Source of the DNA: Afipia sp. P52-10
GTDB lineage: Bacteria; Pseudomonadota; Alphaproteobacteria; Rhizobiales; Xanthobacteraceae
Assembly: GCF_000516555.1 (NCBI RefSeq)
Contig: NZ_AZSJ01000007.1
Coordinates: 557,376 to 621,375 of the forward strand
Direction: 5' to 3'
DNA: 64,000 bases
Part shown: piece by piece, positions 1-9,264 of the stretch
Position numbering within the stretch: position 1 is the first letter of the stretch
How the letters are laid out: every line of letters starts with the position of its first letter
Notes under the pieces: generated by a model
Databases searched by the model: none
Told to the model about the DNA's origin: nothing
The model's input: the letters and a program-made list of their open reading frames with translations, nothing else
Translations under genes and position numbers: made by a program

Positions 1-960
1 CTCTGGACGCTGCCGATGTTCCATTGCAACGGCTGGTGCTTCCCATGGACGATTGCGGCCTCAGCCGGCGTCAACGTCTGCTTACGCAAGATCGATCCGG
101 TGAAGATCTTCGAGCTGATCGCCAAGCACGGCGTCACCCACATGTGCGGCGCGCCGATCGTTTACACGACGTTGATCAACGCGCCGTCGGCGCCGCGCGG
201 CGAGGCGGCGAAGCAGGTGGACGGCCTGGTGGCTGGTGCTTCCCCGCCGGTCGCCATGATCCAGGGTGCGGAAGAGATCGGCATCAAGCTCACCCACGTC
301 TACGGCCTCACCGAGGTCTACGGCCCCGCCTCCGTCTGTGCCGAGCAACCCGGCTGGGACGACCTGCCCGTTGCCGAGCGCGCCAAGCTGAAGCGGCGCC
401 AGGGGGTTGCCTATCATCTGCAAGAAAACGTCACGGTACTCGATCCAAAGACGATGCAGGAGGTGCCGCGCGATGGTGAAACCATCGGCGAGGTCATGTT
501 CCGCGGCAACATCGTCATGAAGGGGTACTTGAAGAACCCCGCCGCCACCCGCGAGGCCTTTGCCGGCGGCTGGTTTCACACCGGCGATCTCGGCGTGCTC
601 GATGCCGAAGGCTACGTCATGATCAAGGACCGCTCCAAGGACATCATCATCTCCGGCGGCGAGAACGTCTCGTCGGTGGAGGTCGAGGATGTGCTGTGCC
701 AGCATCCGGCCGTGCTGTTCGCAGCCGTGGTCGCCAAGCCCGACGCGAAATGGGGCGAAGTGCCCTGCGCGTTCCTCGAACTGAAGGACGGTGCCAGCGC
801 AACCGAAGCCGAAATCATCGCCTTCTGCCGCGATCAGTTGCCCGGCTTCAAGACGCCGAAGGCGGTCGTGTTCGGCGTGCTGCCGAAGACTTCGACCGGC
901 AAGATCCAGAAGTTCGAGTTGCGCAACCAGGTGAAGTCGGCGTCGGCGATCGCAAACTGA
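1..960 (+). CDS. Acyl-CoA synthetase (AMP-forming), C-terminal part
   Basis: This is the last 319 residues of an ANL-superfamily ligase that activates a carboxylic acid to an acyl-AMP and transfers it to CoA. The reading frame is open from base 1, so the true start lies outside the window; family members are about 540 residues. Visible motifs are YGLTE near residue 101, GWFHTGD near residue 190 and the C-terminal catalytic lysine in TSTGKIQK near residue 301. The N-terminal P-loop motif is not in the window. The FHCNGW stretch near the visible start is typical of the medium-chain or aromatic acyl-CoA ligase branch, but the substrate cannot be read from sequence. It converges on the GNAT gene with a 21-base gap. 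Confidence 0.93.
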   Translation, partial: LWTLPMFHCNGWCFPWTIAASAGVNVCLRKIDPVKIFELIAKHGVTHMCGAPIVYTTLINAPSAPRGEAAKQVDGLVAGASPPVAMIQGAEEIGIKLTHVYGLTEVYGPASVCAEQPGWDDLPVAERAKLKRRQGVAYHLQENVTVLDPKTMQEVPRDGETIGEVMFRGNIVMKGYLKNPAATREAFAGGWFHTGDLGVLDAEGYVMIKDRSKDIIISGGENVSSVEVEDVLCQHPAVLFAAVVAKPDAKWGEVPCAFLELKDGASATEAEIIAFCRDQLPGFKTPKAVVFGVLPKTSTGKIQKFELRNQVKSASAIAN

Positions 961-981
961 CACGTGACGCGCAGTCTGCGT

Positions 982-1440
982 CTACGTGATCGCCTTCTGC
1001 ATGAACACACTAAGCGGATCGGGCGCATAGTCCGCAAACGGCCCGCAGGACTCAAACCCTGCGCGTGCGTAGAGCGCGAGCGCGGCATCGTTTCTGATGC
1101 CGGTTTCGAGCCGGAGCAGGGACACGCCCTCTTCCCGCGCCCTGCTCTCCAGATCATCCAGCAAAGCTTTCGAGATGCCCTTGCCGCGTTCCGCCGGCAC
1201 CACCCACATGCGCTTCACTTCCGCCCAATCGCCGAACAACACCAACGCCGCCGTACCAATGACAGCGCCCTTGTCCTTGCGCGCGACAATGAAATGGACG
1301 TTGGCCGCACGCAGCGCCTCGACCGGCCGGATGTGATTGCTTTCGGCCGGATAGAGCGAAGCACTGTAGCGCTCGCCATCCAGCAGCAGCGGCAGGATTT
1401 CGACACTGCCCGGATCGGCCCGTTCGATCGTGATCGTCAT
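982..1440 (-). CDS. GNAT family N-acetyltransferase
   Basis: A 152-residue protein of standard GNAT size, predicted to transfer an acetyl group from acetyl-CoA to an amine. The acetyl-CoA binding signature is visible as VVPAERGKGISKALLDDLE (RGKGIS core). The C-terminal part NDAALALYARAGFE matches motif B of the fold. The start is ATG at 1440. It lies 21 bases upstream of the 3' end of the MBL hydrolase operon, on the same strand and downstream of it, so it may be the last gene of that transcript. The substrate is unknown. Confidence 0.85.
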   Translation of the reverse strand: MTITIERADPGSVEILPLLLDGERYSASLYPAESNHIRPVEALRAANVHFIVARKDKGAVIGTAALVLFGDWAEVKRMWVVPAERGKGISKALLDDLESRAREEGVSLLRLETGIRNDAALALYARAGFESCGPFADYAPDPLSVFMQKAIT

Positions 1441-1461
1441 CGCCGTGGTCCAACAGCGCCG

Positions 1462-2259
1462 CTAATCCACGGTCAACTGCATGCCGTCATAGGCCGGCAC
1501 GATGCCCGGCGGCAACTTCTGGCGCAGCACCTCGTAATCGATGTCGGTATGCATGTTGGTGATAACGCCCCGCTCTGGCTTCATCAGCGCAAGCCACGAC
1601 AACGCCTGCTCGACATTGGTGTGGCTCGGATGCGGCATCCAGCGCAGGCCGTCGATGATCCAGAGCTTCAGGTTCTGTAGTTGCGCCAAGCTCGCGCGCG
1701 GAATGTCGTTCATGTCCGGCGAGTAGGCGATGTCGGCGAAGCGATAGCCCAGTGCCGGGATGTTGCCGTGGTCGACCAGAAATGGCTGCAGGGTGAGGGG
1801 ACCGCCCTTTCCTTCGATCGTCCGCTCCTCGCCTGCCTCCACGAAGCGACTTTCGAGGATCGGCGGATAGTCGCTGCCCGGCGGCTGCACGAAACAGTAC
1901 GAGAATCGCGATAGCACATCGCGCGCGGTCGATTGATTGAGATAAACCGGAATGCGCGAGCGCTGGTGCATCACCACCGAGCGCAGGTCATCGATGCCGT
2001 GGGTCTGGTCGGCATGCTCGTGTGTCAGGAACACGGCGTCGAGGTGATCGACATTGGCGTCGATCAACTGCTCACGCAGGTCCGGCGATGTGTCGATCAG
2101 GACGCGGGTGATGCCCGCATCGGACTTGCGCTCGATCAGGATCGAGCAGCGGCGGCGGCGGTTCTTCGGATTAGCCGGATCGCAGGCGCCCCATCCCAAA
2201 GCCGGGCGCGGCACGCCGGACGAGGACCCGCAACCGAGGATCGTGACAGTCACGCTCAT
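1462..2259 (-). CDS. MBL-fold metallo-hydrolase (PhnP/PqqB-like)
   Basis: A 265-residue metallo-beta-lactamase-fold hydrolase. The metal-binding motif is THEHADQTHGID (H80, H82, D84, H87); the usual second histidine after the aspartate is Gln. A conserved SSSGVPRP loop near the N-terminus places it with PhnP-like phosphodiesterases, cytoplasmic enzymes that hydrolyse cyclic phosphates. Its ATG overlaps the tatD stop in an ATGA arrangement, so it is probably translationally coupled. This gene is a standard neighbour of tatD and metG in Rhizobiales. Exact substrate unknown. Confidence 0.85.
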   Translation of the reverse strand: MSVTVTILGCGSSSGVPRPALGWGACDPANPKNRRRRCSILIERKSDAGITRVLIDTSPDLREQLIDANVDHLDAVFLTHEHADQTHGIDDLRSVVMHQRSRIPVYLNQSTARDVLSRFSYCFVQPPGSDYPPILESRFVEAGEERTIEGKGGPLTLQPFLVDHGNIPALGYRFADIAYSPDMNDIPRASLAQLQNLKLWIIDGLRWMPHPSHTNVEQALSWLALMKPERGVITNMHTDIDYEVLRQKLPPGIVPAYDGMQLTVD

Positions 2260-3053
2260 GCGGCAGCCTGACCCGCGTTCGGCACTTTATCAAACAGGCG
2301 GAAGAAGTTCTCTGTCGTCTGCCGCGAAATCTCCTCCAGCGACACGCCGCGCGTGTCCGCCAACACTTTCGCGGTCTCGACCACGAAGGCCGGCTCGTTG
2401 CGCTTGCCGCGCTGCTTGCCCGGCGCCAGATACGGCGCATCGGTCTCGACCATGATGCGGTCGGCGGGCAGTTCGGCGGCGAGGTCACGCAGCGTCTGCG
2501 AATTCTTGAACGTCAGGATGCCGGTGAACGAGATCGACAGGCCGAGCTCGATCGCCCGCATCGCCAACGCGCGCCCGCCGGTGTAGCAATGCAGCACCGC
2601 CTTGAACGGTCCGTTGCTGGCGAACTCGTCCTCGAGGATACGCTTGCAGTCGTCGTCAGCTTCGCGCGTATGGATCACCAGCGGCAGCCCGGTCGCCCGC
2701 GCCGCCGCGATGTGGGCGCGAAAGCCCCTCGCCTGCGCCTCCGGCGAACCGTTGTCATAGAAGTAGTCGAGCCCCGCCTCGCCCAGCGCCACCACCTTCG
2801 GATGCTTGGTCAGTTCGATCAGTTCCTGCGCGGAGATGCCGTCTTCCTCGTCCGCGTGGTGCGGATGGGTGCCGACCGAGCAGTAGACGTTCGGAAAGCG
2901 CGTGGCGATCGCGAGCAAGCCCGCAAGCCTACGCACCCGCGTCGAGATCGTCACGATACGGCCAACGCCGGCGGCCTCGGCGCGCGCAACGATCGCGTCG
3001 AGGTCGTCCTTGAAATCCGGAAAATCCAGATGGCAGTGGCTGTCGACCAGCAT
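2256..3053 (-). CDS. tatD: TatD family metal-dependent hydrolase/DNase
   Basis: A 265-residue TIM-barrel metallohydrolase of the TatD family, which in studied members has 3'-5' exonuclease or DNase activity. The metal ligands are visible in SHCHLDFPDF at the N-terminus (H6 and H8), the glutamate of GEAGLDYFYD, and the histidine of VLHCYTGG. I start it at ATG 3053. A GTG at 3059 overlaps the metG stop and would add two residues. The 3' end overlaps the MBL hydrolase start by four bases. Confidence 0.9.
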   Translation of the reverse strand: MLVDSHCHLDFPDFKDDLDAIVARAEAAGVGRIVTISTRVRRLAGLLAIATRFPNVYCSVGTHPHHADEEDGISAQELIELTKHPKVVALGEAGLDYFYDNGSPEAQARGFRAHIAAARATGLPLVIHTREADDDCKRILEDEFASNGPFKAVLHCYTGGRALAMRAIELGLSISFTGILTFKNSQTLRDLAAELPADRIMVETDAPYLAPGKQRGKRNEPAFVVETAKVLADTRGVSLEEISRQTTENFFRLFDKVPNAGQAAA

Positions 3054-3055
3054 CG

Positions 3056-4618
3056 TCACGTCGCCTCGGGTTCGACATAGCGTGGGAACACCGGCGCCGG
3101 TGGCGGCAGTTGCGTGCCAGCCTGCAGCCGCATTCCGAGCGAGGCGAAGTCTCGCGCATCCGCCGGCAGTGCCAGCAGGTCGAGCAGCTTCGCCGCGGAT
3201 GCCGGCATGAACGGCTGCGCCAGGATACCGATCTGACGGATCACCTCCGCCGTCACGTACAGCACCGTCTTCTGCCGCGTCGGGTCAGTTTTCGCCAGCG
3301 CCCAGGGCGCCTCGCCCGCGAAATAGCGGTTGGCTTCCGCCACCACCGCCCAGATCACGTTCAGCGCCTGATGGAGCTGCTGCGTCTTCATCGCCTCGCG
3401 TGCGAGCGCCAGCATGGCATCGGCCTGCGCCAGGATCGCCTTGTCGGTGTCGGAGAAGTCGCTCGGCTCCGGCAGCACGCCACCGAGCTGCTTGCCGATC
3501 ATCGACAACGAGCGCTGCGCCAAGTTGCCGAGATCGTTGGCGAGGTCGGCATTGGTGCGTGCGACGATCGCCTCGTGATTGTAGTTGCCGTCCTGTCCGA
3601 ACGGCACCTCGCGCAGCAGGAAGTAGCGCAGCTGATCGACGCCGTACTGATCCGCCAGATTGAACGGATCGACGACATTGCCGACCGATTTCGACATCTT
3701 CTCGCCGCGGTTGAACAGGAAGCCGTGCGCATACACCCGCTTCGGCAGCGCAATGCCCGCCGACATCAGGAACGCAGGCCAGTACACCGTGTGGAAGCGG
3801 ATGATGTCCTTGCCGATGATGTGCACATCGGCCGGCCAGTACGACTTCCAGCTCTCCGTGGTTTCATCCGGAAAGCCGACGCCGGTGATGTAGTTGGTCA
3901 GGGCATCGACCCACACATACATGACGTGGTCGGGATCGTTCGGTACCTTCACGCCCCAGTCGAAGGTGGTGCGCGAGATCGACAGATCCTTCAGCCCGCC
4001 TTTGACGAACGAGATGATCTCGTTCTTGCGCGAGTCCGGGCCGATGAAATCCGGCTGCTCGGCATAGAGCTTCAAAAGCCGGTCCTGATAGGCCGACAGG
4101 CGGAAGAAGTAACTGCGCTCCTCGACCCATTCGACCGGCGTGCCCTGCGGACCGCGGCGCACCTTGTCCTCGCCGACGACGGTCTCCTCCTCCGCGTAAT
4201 AGGCTTCATCGCGGACCGAGTACCAACCGGAGTAGGCGTCGAGATAGATGTCGCCGTTCTGCTGCATCCGGTTCCAGATCGCCTGGCTGGCGCGGTGATG
4301 CGCCGGCTCCGACGTGCGGATGAAGCGGTCGAACGACACGTTCAGCCGCTCGTCCATCTCCTTGAAACGCGCGGCGTTGCGGGTGGCGAAATCCGCCGTC
4401 GTCATGTTCTCGCGCGCTGCCGTCTGCACCATCTTGAGCCCGTGCTCGTCGGTGCCGGTCAGGAAGAATACGTTCTTGCCATCGAGGCGCTGGAAGCGGG
4501 CCAGCGCGTCGGTGGCGAGCGCCTCATAGGCGTGGCCGATGTGCGGCGTGCCGTTCGGATACGCGATGGCGGTGGTGATGTAGTAATGCGGACGGGATGC
4601 GGTGTTTTCGGTCGTCAT
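3056..4618 (-). CDS. metG: Methionine-tRNA ligase
   Basis: Class I aminoacyl-tRNA synthetase that charges tRNA-Met with methionine in the cytoplasm. Both class I signatures are clear: [13 protein letters not shown] (HIGH) near the N-terminus and [15 protein letters not shown] (KMSKS). The chosen ATG at 4618 begins [13 protein letters not shown] and gives 520 residues. An in-frame extension to 4672 has no family-like sequence. The protein ends without the C-terminal EMAP-II tRNA-binding domain found in E. coli MetG, as is common in alphaproteobacteria. It lies between holB and tatD in one leftward operon. Confidence 0.96.
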   Translation of the reverse strand: MTTENTASRPHYYITTAIAYPNGTPHIGHAYEALATDALARFQRLDGKNVFFLTGTDEHGLKMVQTAARENMTTADFATRNAARFKEMDERLNVSFDRFIRTSEPAHHRASQAIWNRMQQNGDIYLDAYSGWYSVRDEAYYAEEETVVGEDKVRRGPQGTPVEWVEERSYFFRLSAYQDRLLKLYAEQPDFIGPDSRKNEIISFVKGGLKDLSISRTTFDWGVKVPNDPDHVMYVWVDALTNYITGVGFPDETTESWKSYWPADVHIIGKDIIRFHTVYWPAFLMSAGIALPKRVYAHGFLFNRGEKMSKSVGNVVDPFNLADQYGVDQLRYFLLREVPFGQDGNYNHEAIVARTNADLANDLGNLAQRSLSMIGKQLGGVLPEPSDFSDTDKAILAQADAMLALAREAMKTQQLHQALNVIWAVVAEANRYFAGEAPWALAKTDPTRQKTVLYVTAEVIRQIGILAQPFMPASAAKLLDLLALPADARDFASLGMRLQAGTQLPPPAPVFPRYVEPEAT

Positions 4619-4687
4619 GACGTTCAACTGATGACTGATTGTCGGAAGGAGCACGGGCCTTTGTGGACGCAAGTCGATGCGCTGCGT

Positions 4688-5728
4688 TCAGCGCATGGCC
4701 TCAGCAAGCATTCCGAACACCGAAAAAACCAGCGGTTTGCGTTCCAAGTTATAGTCCTGAGCATCGCGCACGGCGCGTGTCACTTTTTCCCACACCTCGG
4801 ACAGCCGCGCAAGCCGGGGCAGATCGGCCTTCGGGCTGGCGGTCGCGAGCTGGTGGCCCATCCAGCGTTCCACGGTGTCGGCGAAGGTCAAAAGCGCCAC
4901 CCGATCGGTGCCTGCCAGCGCCTCGCCCAGGCCATGCAGCGCCTTCGGATCGACCTTCGGCAGGGCATTCAGCATGGTTTCGGTCCGCTGCTGCAAACCG
5001 AGCGTCGCGCCGCCGAGCAGCATCAACGCCCGCGCCACGCTCCCCTCAGCCAGCGATGCGGCCTGATGCAGCGAGGCATCGGTTGGCTCGAGATCGGCGG
5101 CATCCGCGGCCGCCCGCACCACATCGGCGGCGTCGAGCGGGCGGAGTTTGAGTTTGCGGCAGCGCGACTGGATCGTCGGCAGCACCCGCGCGGGCGCATT
5201 GCTGACCAGCAGGAACAGCGAGCGCGCGGGCGGCTCCTCCAAAACCTTCAACAGCGCGTTGGCCGAGTTGGCGTTCAGCTCCTCCACCGTATCGACGATG
5301 CAGACGCGCCAGCCCCCGGCCGCCGCCGTCGAGCCGAAGAAGGCCACGGTCTCGCGCACGTTGTCGACGGAGATTTCGGTGCGCAGCACGCCGCGGTCGT
5401 TCAGTGTCCGCTCCAGCACCAGCAGGCCGCCATGCGTCCCGGCAGCGATATGGCGTGCGACCGGATGGTCCTGATCGACCACCAGCGACATTGCGTTCTG
5501 CACCGAGGATGCCTGCGGCAGCGGCTGGGCCAGTACGAAGCGCGCCATCCGGTAGGCCAGCGTCGCCTTGCCAATCCCCTGCGCGCCACCGATCAGCCAG
5601 GCGTGCGGACATTGGCCGCCGCGATAGGCATCGAGCAGCGTGGTCTCGGCCTCGCCGTGGCCGTAAAGGGACGTGGTTTCACGCGGCGCGCGCACCAGGA
5701 CGTGCGACTCTTCGGATTTCTTGCTCAT
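4688..5728 (-). CDS. holB: DNA polymerase III subunit delta' (clamp loader)
   Basis: A 346-residue AAA+ protein of the clamp-loader complex that loads the beta sliding clamp during replication. The nucleotide-binding-like loop GGAQGIGKATLAYR is near residue 47. ALLKVLEEPPARSLFLLVS, followed by a serine-arginine-cysteine segment (IQSRCRKLKL), is characteristic of the delta'/gamma family. Its ATG overlaps the tmk stop in an ATGA junction. The tmk-holB-metG-tatD order is a classic alphaproteobacterial arrangement and supports the call over gamma/tau. Confidence 0.94.
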   Translation of the reverse strand: MSKKSEESHVLVRAPRETTSLYGHGEAETTLLDAYRGGQCPHAWLIGGAQGIGKATLAYRMARFVLAQPLPQASSVQNAMSLVVDQDHPVARHIAAGTHGGLLVLERTLNDRGVLRTEISVDNVRETVAFFGSTAAAGGWRVCIVDTVEELNANSANALLKVLEEPPARSLFLLVSNAPARVLPTIQSRCRKLKLRPLDAADVVRAAADAADLEPTDASLHQAASLAEGSVARALMLLGGATLGLQQRTETMLNALPKVDPKALHGLGEALAGTDRVALLTFADTVERWMGHQLATASPKADLPRLARLSEVWEKVTRAVRDAQDYNLERKPLVFSVFGMLAEAMR

Positions 5729-6468
5729 GCGCCGTTGGTCTCCAGCGAGCGTGCCTTCGAACGCACTTTCGAACGCTGTTTCGAATGCGGCTTAGAATGT
5801 GCCTTGGCCAGCTCCGGAAAACGCTCCTTCACGACCTGCCAGACCGCCTGCGCGGTGGACTTGACCGTGGCCGTCGCCTCGATCAGCACACAGCGTTCCG
5901 GTTCGTCGATCGCCACCTGACGGTAGGCTTCGCGCAGCTTGCGATGGAAATCGATGTCCTCCGCCTCGAAGCGGTCGGGCGCGTCGTTGCCGCGGCGCTT
6001 GGCGGCTCGCGCCATGCCGATCTCGACCGGAACGTCGAGAATGAGAGTCAGGTCCGGCTTGAGCGAGCCGATCGTCACACGCTCGAGTGCGTGGATCAGG
6101 CTGAGATCGGCGCTGCCGAGCTTGCCCTGGTAGACGCGGGTGGAGTCGGTGAAGCGGTCGCACAGCACCCACTGCCCGGCCGTGAGTGCCGGCACGATGA
6201 CGCTGTGCACATGATCGTCGCGCGCGGCTGCGAACAATAACGCCTCGCCGCTGGCGCCGAGGATCTTGCCCATGCCCGAGAGCACCAGATGCCGCACGAT
6301 CTCCGCGCCCGGCGAGCCGCCCGGCTCCCGCGTCACCAGCGGACGGACGCCGCGCTTCTGTAACTGCTCCGCCAGCAGCTTGATCTGGGTCGATTTCCCG
6401 GCCCCCTCGCCGCCCTCGAAGGTGATGAAGCGGCCGCGTTTTGGTTGTCCGTCCGTCATCACGCTCAT
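5725..6468 (-). CDS. tmk: dTMP kinase with basic repeat tail
   Basis: Thymidylate kinase phosphorylates dTMP to dTDP in dTTP synthesis. The P-loop is FEGGEGAGKSTQIKLL, the DR[FY] motif is VLCDRFTDSTRVYQG, and a lid-like RGNDAPDRFE segment follows. At 247 residues it is longer than the usual 200-220. The excess is a C-terminal tail built on a repeating [HR]-S-K-x unit, encoded by a degenerate 12-bp tandem repeat at 5751-5810. The tail is probably disordered. The start at 6468 overlaps the stop of the carboxypeptidase gene (ATGA); MTDGQPKRG nine bases downstream is an alternative start. Confidence 0.95.
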   Translation of the reverse strand: MSVMTDGQPKRGRFITFEGGEGAGKSTQIKLLAEQLQKRGVRPLVTREPGGSPGAEIVRHLVLSGMGKILGASGEALLFAAARDDHVHSVIVPALTAGQWVLCDRFTDSTRVYQGKLGSADLSLIHALERVTIGSLKPDLTLILDVPVEIGMARAAKRRGNDAPDRFEAEDIDFHRKLREAYRQVAIDEPERCVLIEATATVKSTAQAVWQVVKERFPELAKAHSKPHSKQRSKVRSKARSLETNGA

Positions 6469-7802
6469 GGCTCTTTCGGCGGTTTGGGCGGCTTGCTCAG
6501 CGCCTTATCCACGCCGGCGCGCAGCAGTCCGATGACCATTTCGCCGGCAGTATCGAACGCCTTGCGCGTCATCGAGCCGCTCGCAACGCTGTTCTCCGCA
6601 AACAGTGGAGTCTCGACCGCGATGGTGTCGCCGCGCCAGACCTTGACCACTCCGACCGGCTGCCCGGCTTGCACTGGCGCCCGCACCGGGCCGAGATAGG
6701 TGATCTTTGCGACGATCTTGTCGCCACCGCTACGCTGGACCATCAGCATCACTGGAACCGGACTCTTGAGACCAACCGACGTGCTCTCGCCGCCGAACAC
6801 CTTTGCCTGGCCGATCACCTGATCGGCAGCAAACAACGTGCGCACCTCGAAGTTCCGGAACCCCCAATCCAAAAGCTTCTTCATTTCCGTCAAACGGTCG
6901 TCGATATCCTCGACGCCATTGACCACGGCGATCAGGCGCGTGCCGTTCTGCACCACCGAGGCGACCATGCCGTAGCCGCCCTCCTTGGTGTAGCCGGTCT
7001 TCAATCCGTCGGCGCCCTGCATAACGTTGAGCAGCGGGTTGCGGTTGAGCTGGCGGATCTTGTTCCAGGTGAATTCGCGCTCAGAGAACAGCGGATAGAA
7101 CTCGGGGCGGTTCTTGATGATGTGCATGGCGAGCCTCGCCAGTTCGCGCACGCTCATCTTGTTGTTCGGGTCCGAGATGCCGCTGGCATTGCCGAACGTC
7201 GATTGCGTCAGCCCGAGTTCGCGAGCGCGCTTGGTCATCAGTTCGACGAAGGCGGCTTCGCTGCCGGCAATTCCCTCCGCGAGGATCATGCAGGCATCGT
7301 TGGCGCTCTGAATAGCGAGCCCGCGCAGCAGATCTTCCACCGGCACCTTGCTCTTCAGCGCCGCGAACATAGTCGAGCCACCGGATGGCGCACCGCCCTT
7401 GCGCCAGGCATTCTCGCTGACCGTGTATTCGTCGGTCGGCTTGATCGTGCCCTGCTTCAAGAGCTCGAACACCACCTCCGCCGTCATCAGCTTCAGCATG
7501 CTGGACGGCGGCGCAAGCTGATCAGCGTTCTTCTCGAAGAGAACGCTGCCGCTCTCGGCCTCGATCAGGATCGCGTAAGGGGCGTCGACGTCGAAGCCGG
7601 ACTCCTTCTTCGGCGCGCCCTGAATGCTGTTGTTGGCCGCGAACGCCGCGTTTAGCAACACCACCAGCCCGATCGTCGCGACGAGCACGGCGGAAAATGT
7701 CCGGAGCAAGCCGCTGGACAAGCCTTGATACACGTCTCGGCCTCGCGTAACGCGACGCCGAACCCGTGCTCGGAAACTGCGGCTGAGGTGAATCGTCTGC
7801 AT
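6465..7802 (-). CDS. D-alanyl-D-alanine carboxypeptidase (PBP5/6-like)
   Basis: A 445-residue penicillin-binding protein of the S11 family that trims the terminal D-Ala of peptidoglycan stem peptides. The three active-site motifs are present: SMLK (S101, K104), SAND in AIQSANDACMI, and KTG in GLKTGYTKEGG. A positively charged N-terminus followed by a hydrophobic segment (AVLVATIGLVVLL, about residues 38-50, ending in AFA-A) is a signal peptide. The C-terminal beta-sandwich domain and an amphipathic tail rich in Pro and Lys are also visible. It is the first gene of the tmk-holB-metG chain. DacC/DacF naming cannot be decided from sequence. Confidence 0.92.
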   Translation of the reverse strand: MQTIHLSRSFRARVRRRVTRGRDVYQGLSSGLLRTFSAVLVATIGLVVLLNAAFAANNSIQGAPKKESGFDVDAPYAILIEAESGSVLFEKNADQLAPPSSMLKLMTAEVVFELLKQGTIKPTDEYTVSENAWRKGGAPSGGSTMFAALKSKVPVEDLLRGLAIQSANDACMILAEGIAGSEAAFVELMTKRARELGLTQSTFGNASGISDPNNKMSVRELARLAMHIIKNRPEFYPLFSEREFTWNKIRQLNRNPLLNVMQGADGLKTGYTKEGGYGMVASVVQNGTRLIAVVNGVEDIDDRLTEMKKLLDWGFRNFEVRTLFAADQVIGQAKVFGGESTSVGLKSPVPVMLMVQRSGGDKIVAKITYLGPVRAPVQAGQPVGVVKVWRGDTIAVETPLFAENSVASGSMTRKAFDTAGEMVIGLLRAGVDKALSKPPKPPKEP

Positions 7803-7924
7803 GGGCCGTGATCTCGATCGGCCGGTTTTTTAGCAGTTGGGTCAAAGGCTAACAACAAACCGCAGGCTCATGGAACCAGCTTGTTCACGCCAATTCCGTC
7901 AAGCGTGCGGCAACCGCGTCTGCC

Positions 7925-8866
7925 TCAGTACAACCCGCGTGCGGACAGACCATCCGAGGAGACGCCACTCTGCACCGGCGCATAGGCCGAGGCCGGGCTC
8001 TGCGCGGGCGCGGTATAGCCGGTGTTATAAGATACCGCGCGCGGATTGACCGTCTGGCTTGCATCGGCGTGCCGCCGGCGCGAGGCGGTCATCTCCGAGG
8101 TCGCCGACAGCGATGCCACATCCGCCGACGTGTTGCCGAGAGAATATGGCCGCCCTTCCGGCAGCGGCACCTCGCCGCGGATCGGCTGGCCGCGCAAGGA
8201 CGATCCGAGATCAGGCACGAACGGCTTGGCGGAGGCCACCATGACGGTGGACGGCGGCGGCGCCGGTTCGTTGGTGCGCAGCGTCGCGAGCAAGCGGCGA
8301 TCGTCGGATCCGTCGAGTGACGCGCGCCCGACATATTCCACCCGCACCCGCGCGGTCCCCCGGCCATCAAATTCGAGCAGCTTGGCTGCGCGATGCGAGA
8401 CATCGATGACGCGGTTCGCATGGAACGGACCGCGATCGTTGACACGGACGATCAGCGACTTGCCATTATGCAGATTGGTGACACGCGCATAGCTCGGCAT
8501 CGGCATCGTCGGATGCGCGGCCGAGATCGAGGTCATATCGAAGACCTCGCCGTTCGCAGTCTGCCGGCCGTGGAAGTCGTCACCATACCAGGAAGCGAGC
8601 CCCTCGGCGCGGTAATTCCAGTTTTCTTCAGGAACGTAGGTGCGTCCAGCCACTACGTAGGGCCTGCCGACACGGTACGTTCCCCCACCCTTCGGCACCG
8701 GTTCGCCGGATTGCACGACGCGTGGCGATGCCGACACGCCATATTTTGGGTCGAGCTTGTTGGTGAGTTTGGTCGCCGAGCCGCATTGGGCCAGTGCGAG
8801 ACACGACCCCGCAACGGCAGCGAATCGTGCCGCACGGCTAAACCGTTCGCCCGACAATGACCCCAT
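7925..8866 (-). CDS. rlpA: RlpA-like septal ring lytic transglycosylase lipoprotein
   Basis: A 313-residue envelope protein with the RlpA double-psi beta-barrel; studied members cut peptidoglycan glycan strands lacking stem peptides. The core is visible as ASWYGDDFHGRQTANGEVF and VRVNDRGPFHANRVIDVS. I start at ATG 8866, which gives a lipoprotein signal with lipobox LALAQC. A TTG at 8899 would add 11 residues. The C-terminal third is low-complexity and no SPOR domain is evident. It lies 122 bases upstream of the carboxypeptidase gene, with which it shares a cell-wall role. Confidence 0.9.
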   Translation of the reverse strand: MGSLSGERFSRAARFAAVAGSCLALAQCGSATKLTNKLDPKYGVSASPRVVQSGEPVPKGGGTYRVGRPYVVAGRTYVPEENWNYRAEGLASWYGDDFHGRQTANGEVFDMTSISAAHPTMPMPSYARVTNLHNGKSLIVRVNDRGPFHANRVIDVSHRAAKLLEFDGRGTARVRVEYVGRASLDGSDDRRLLATLRTNEPAPPPSTVMVASAKPFVPDLGSSLRGQPIRGEVPLPEGRPYSLGNTSADVASLSATSEMTASRRRHADASQTVNPRAVSYNTGYTAPAQSPASAYAPVQSGVSSDGLSARGLY

Positions 8867-9264
8867 ATTCCCCAACAACCCAGTCCAAGCCTCTGGCAAT
8901 TCAAGTCTTTAGCAGTCCATACCGACCTGCGAGCCGATACGATCTGGTGCCAAGCACTGCGGTTGCCAAAGCCGCAAGGCTACCCACATGCCTTACGATA
9001 CACTGTTATCGTCCCGTGAAGGAGGCAGAAATGGGGCATACCCTACGGTGGTGAACGAGAGGTTGCCGAGCCCTGCCTCAGCGTCCGCCGGGCTGCTCCA
9101 CGACTGCGCGACATACATAATGGGTTTTGATCATTCGGCAGTTTGATGAAACCTTTACAACGTGAGAGGGAGAGGAAGCTTGGCTTTCCGAGGCTGGTCG
9201 CCAGGCCATTCGCAGACGACGAACGTCCGGAAGCGATCGAGAGCCCGATCTTGAGGACCAGATC
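8867..9264 (+). other. Intergenic region upstream of the P450 gene
   Basis: This divergent gap between rlpA and the P450 gene holds no long coding frame. It contains a small inverted repeat at 8995-9012 (ACGATA and TATCGT around CACTGT). It also contains a seven-codon mini-ORF at 9031-9054 (MGHTLRW) preceded by a well-spaced GGAGG at 9021-9025. Promoters for both flanking genes must lie here, but none is unambiguous. Confidence 0.4.

Noticed and set aside
3110-5920. A 936-codon open frame on the + strand
   Set aside because: It lies antisense to metG, holB and tmk, has Arg/Ala/His-rich composition, and shows no domains. It is a shadow of GC-rich codon usage.
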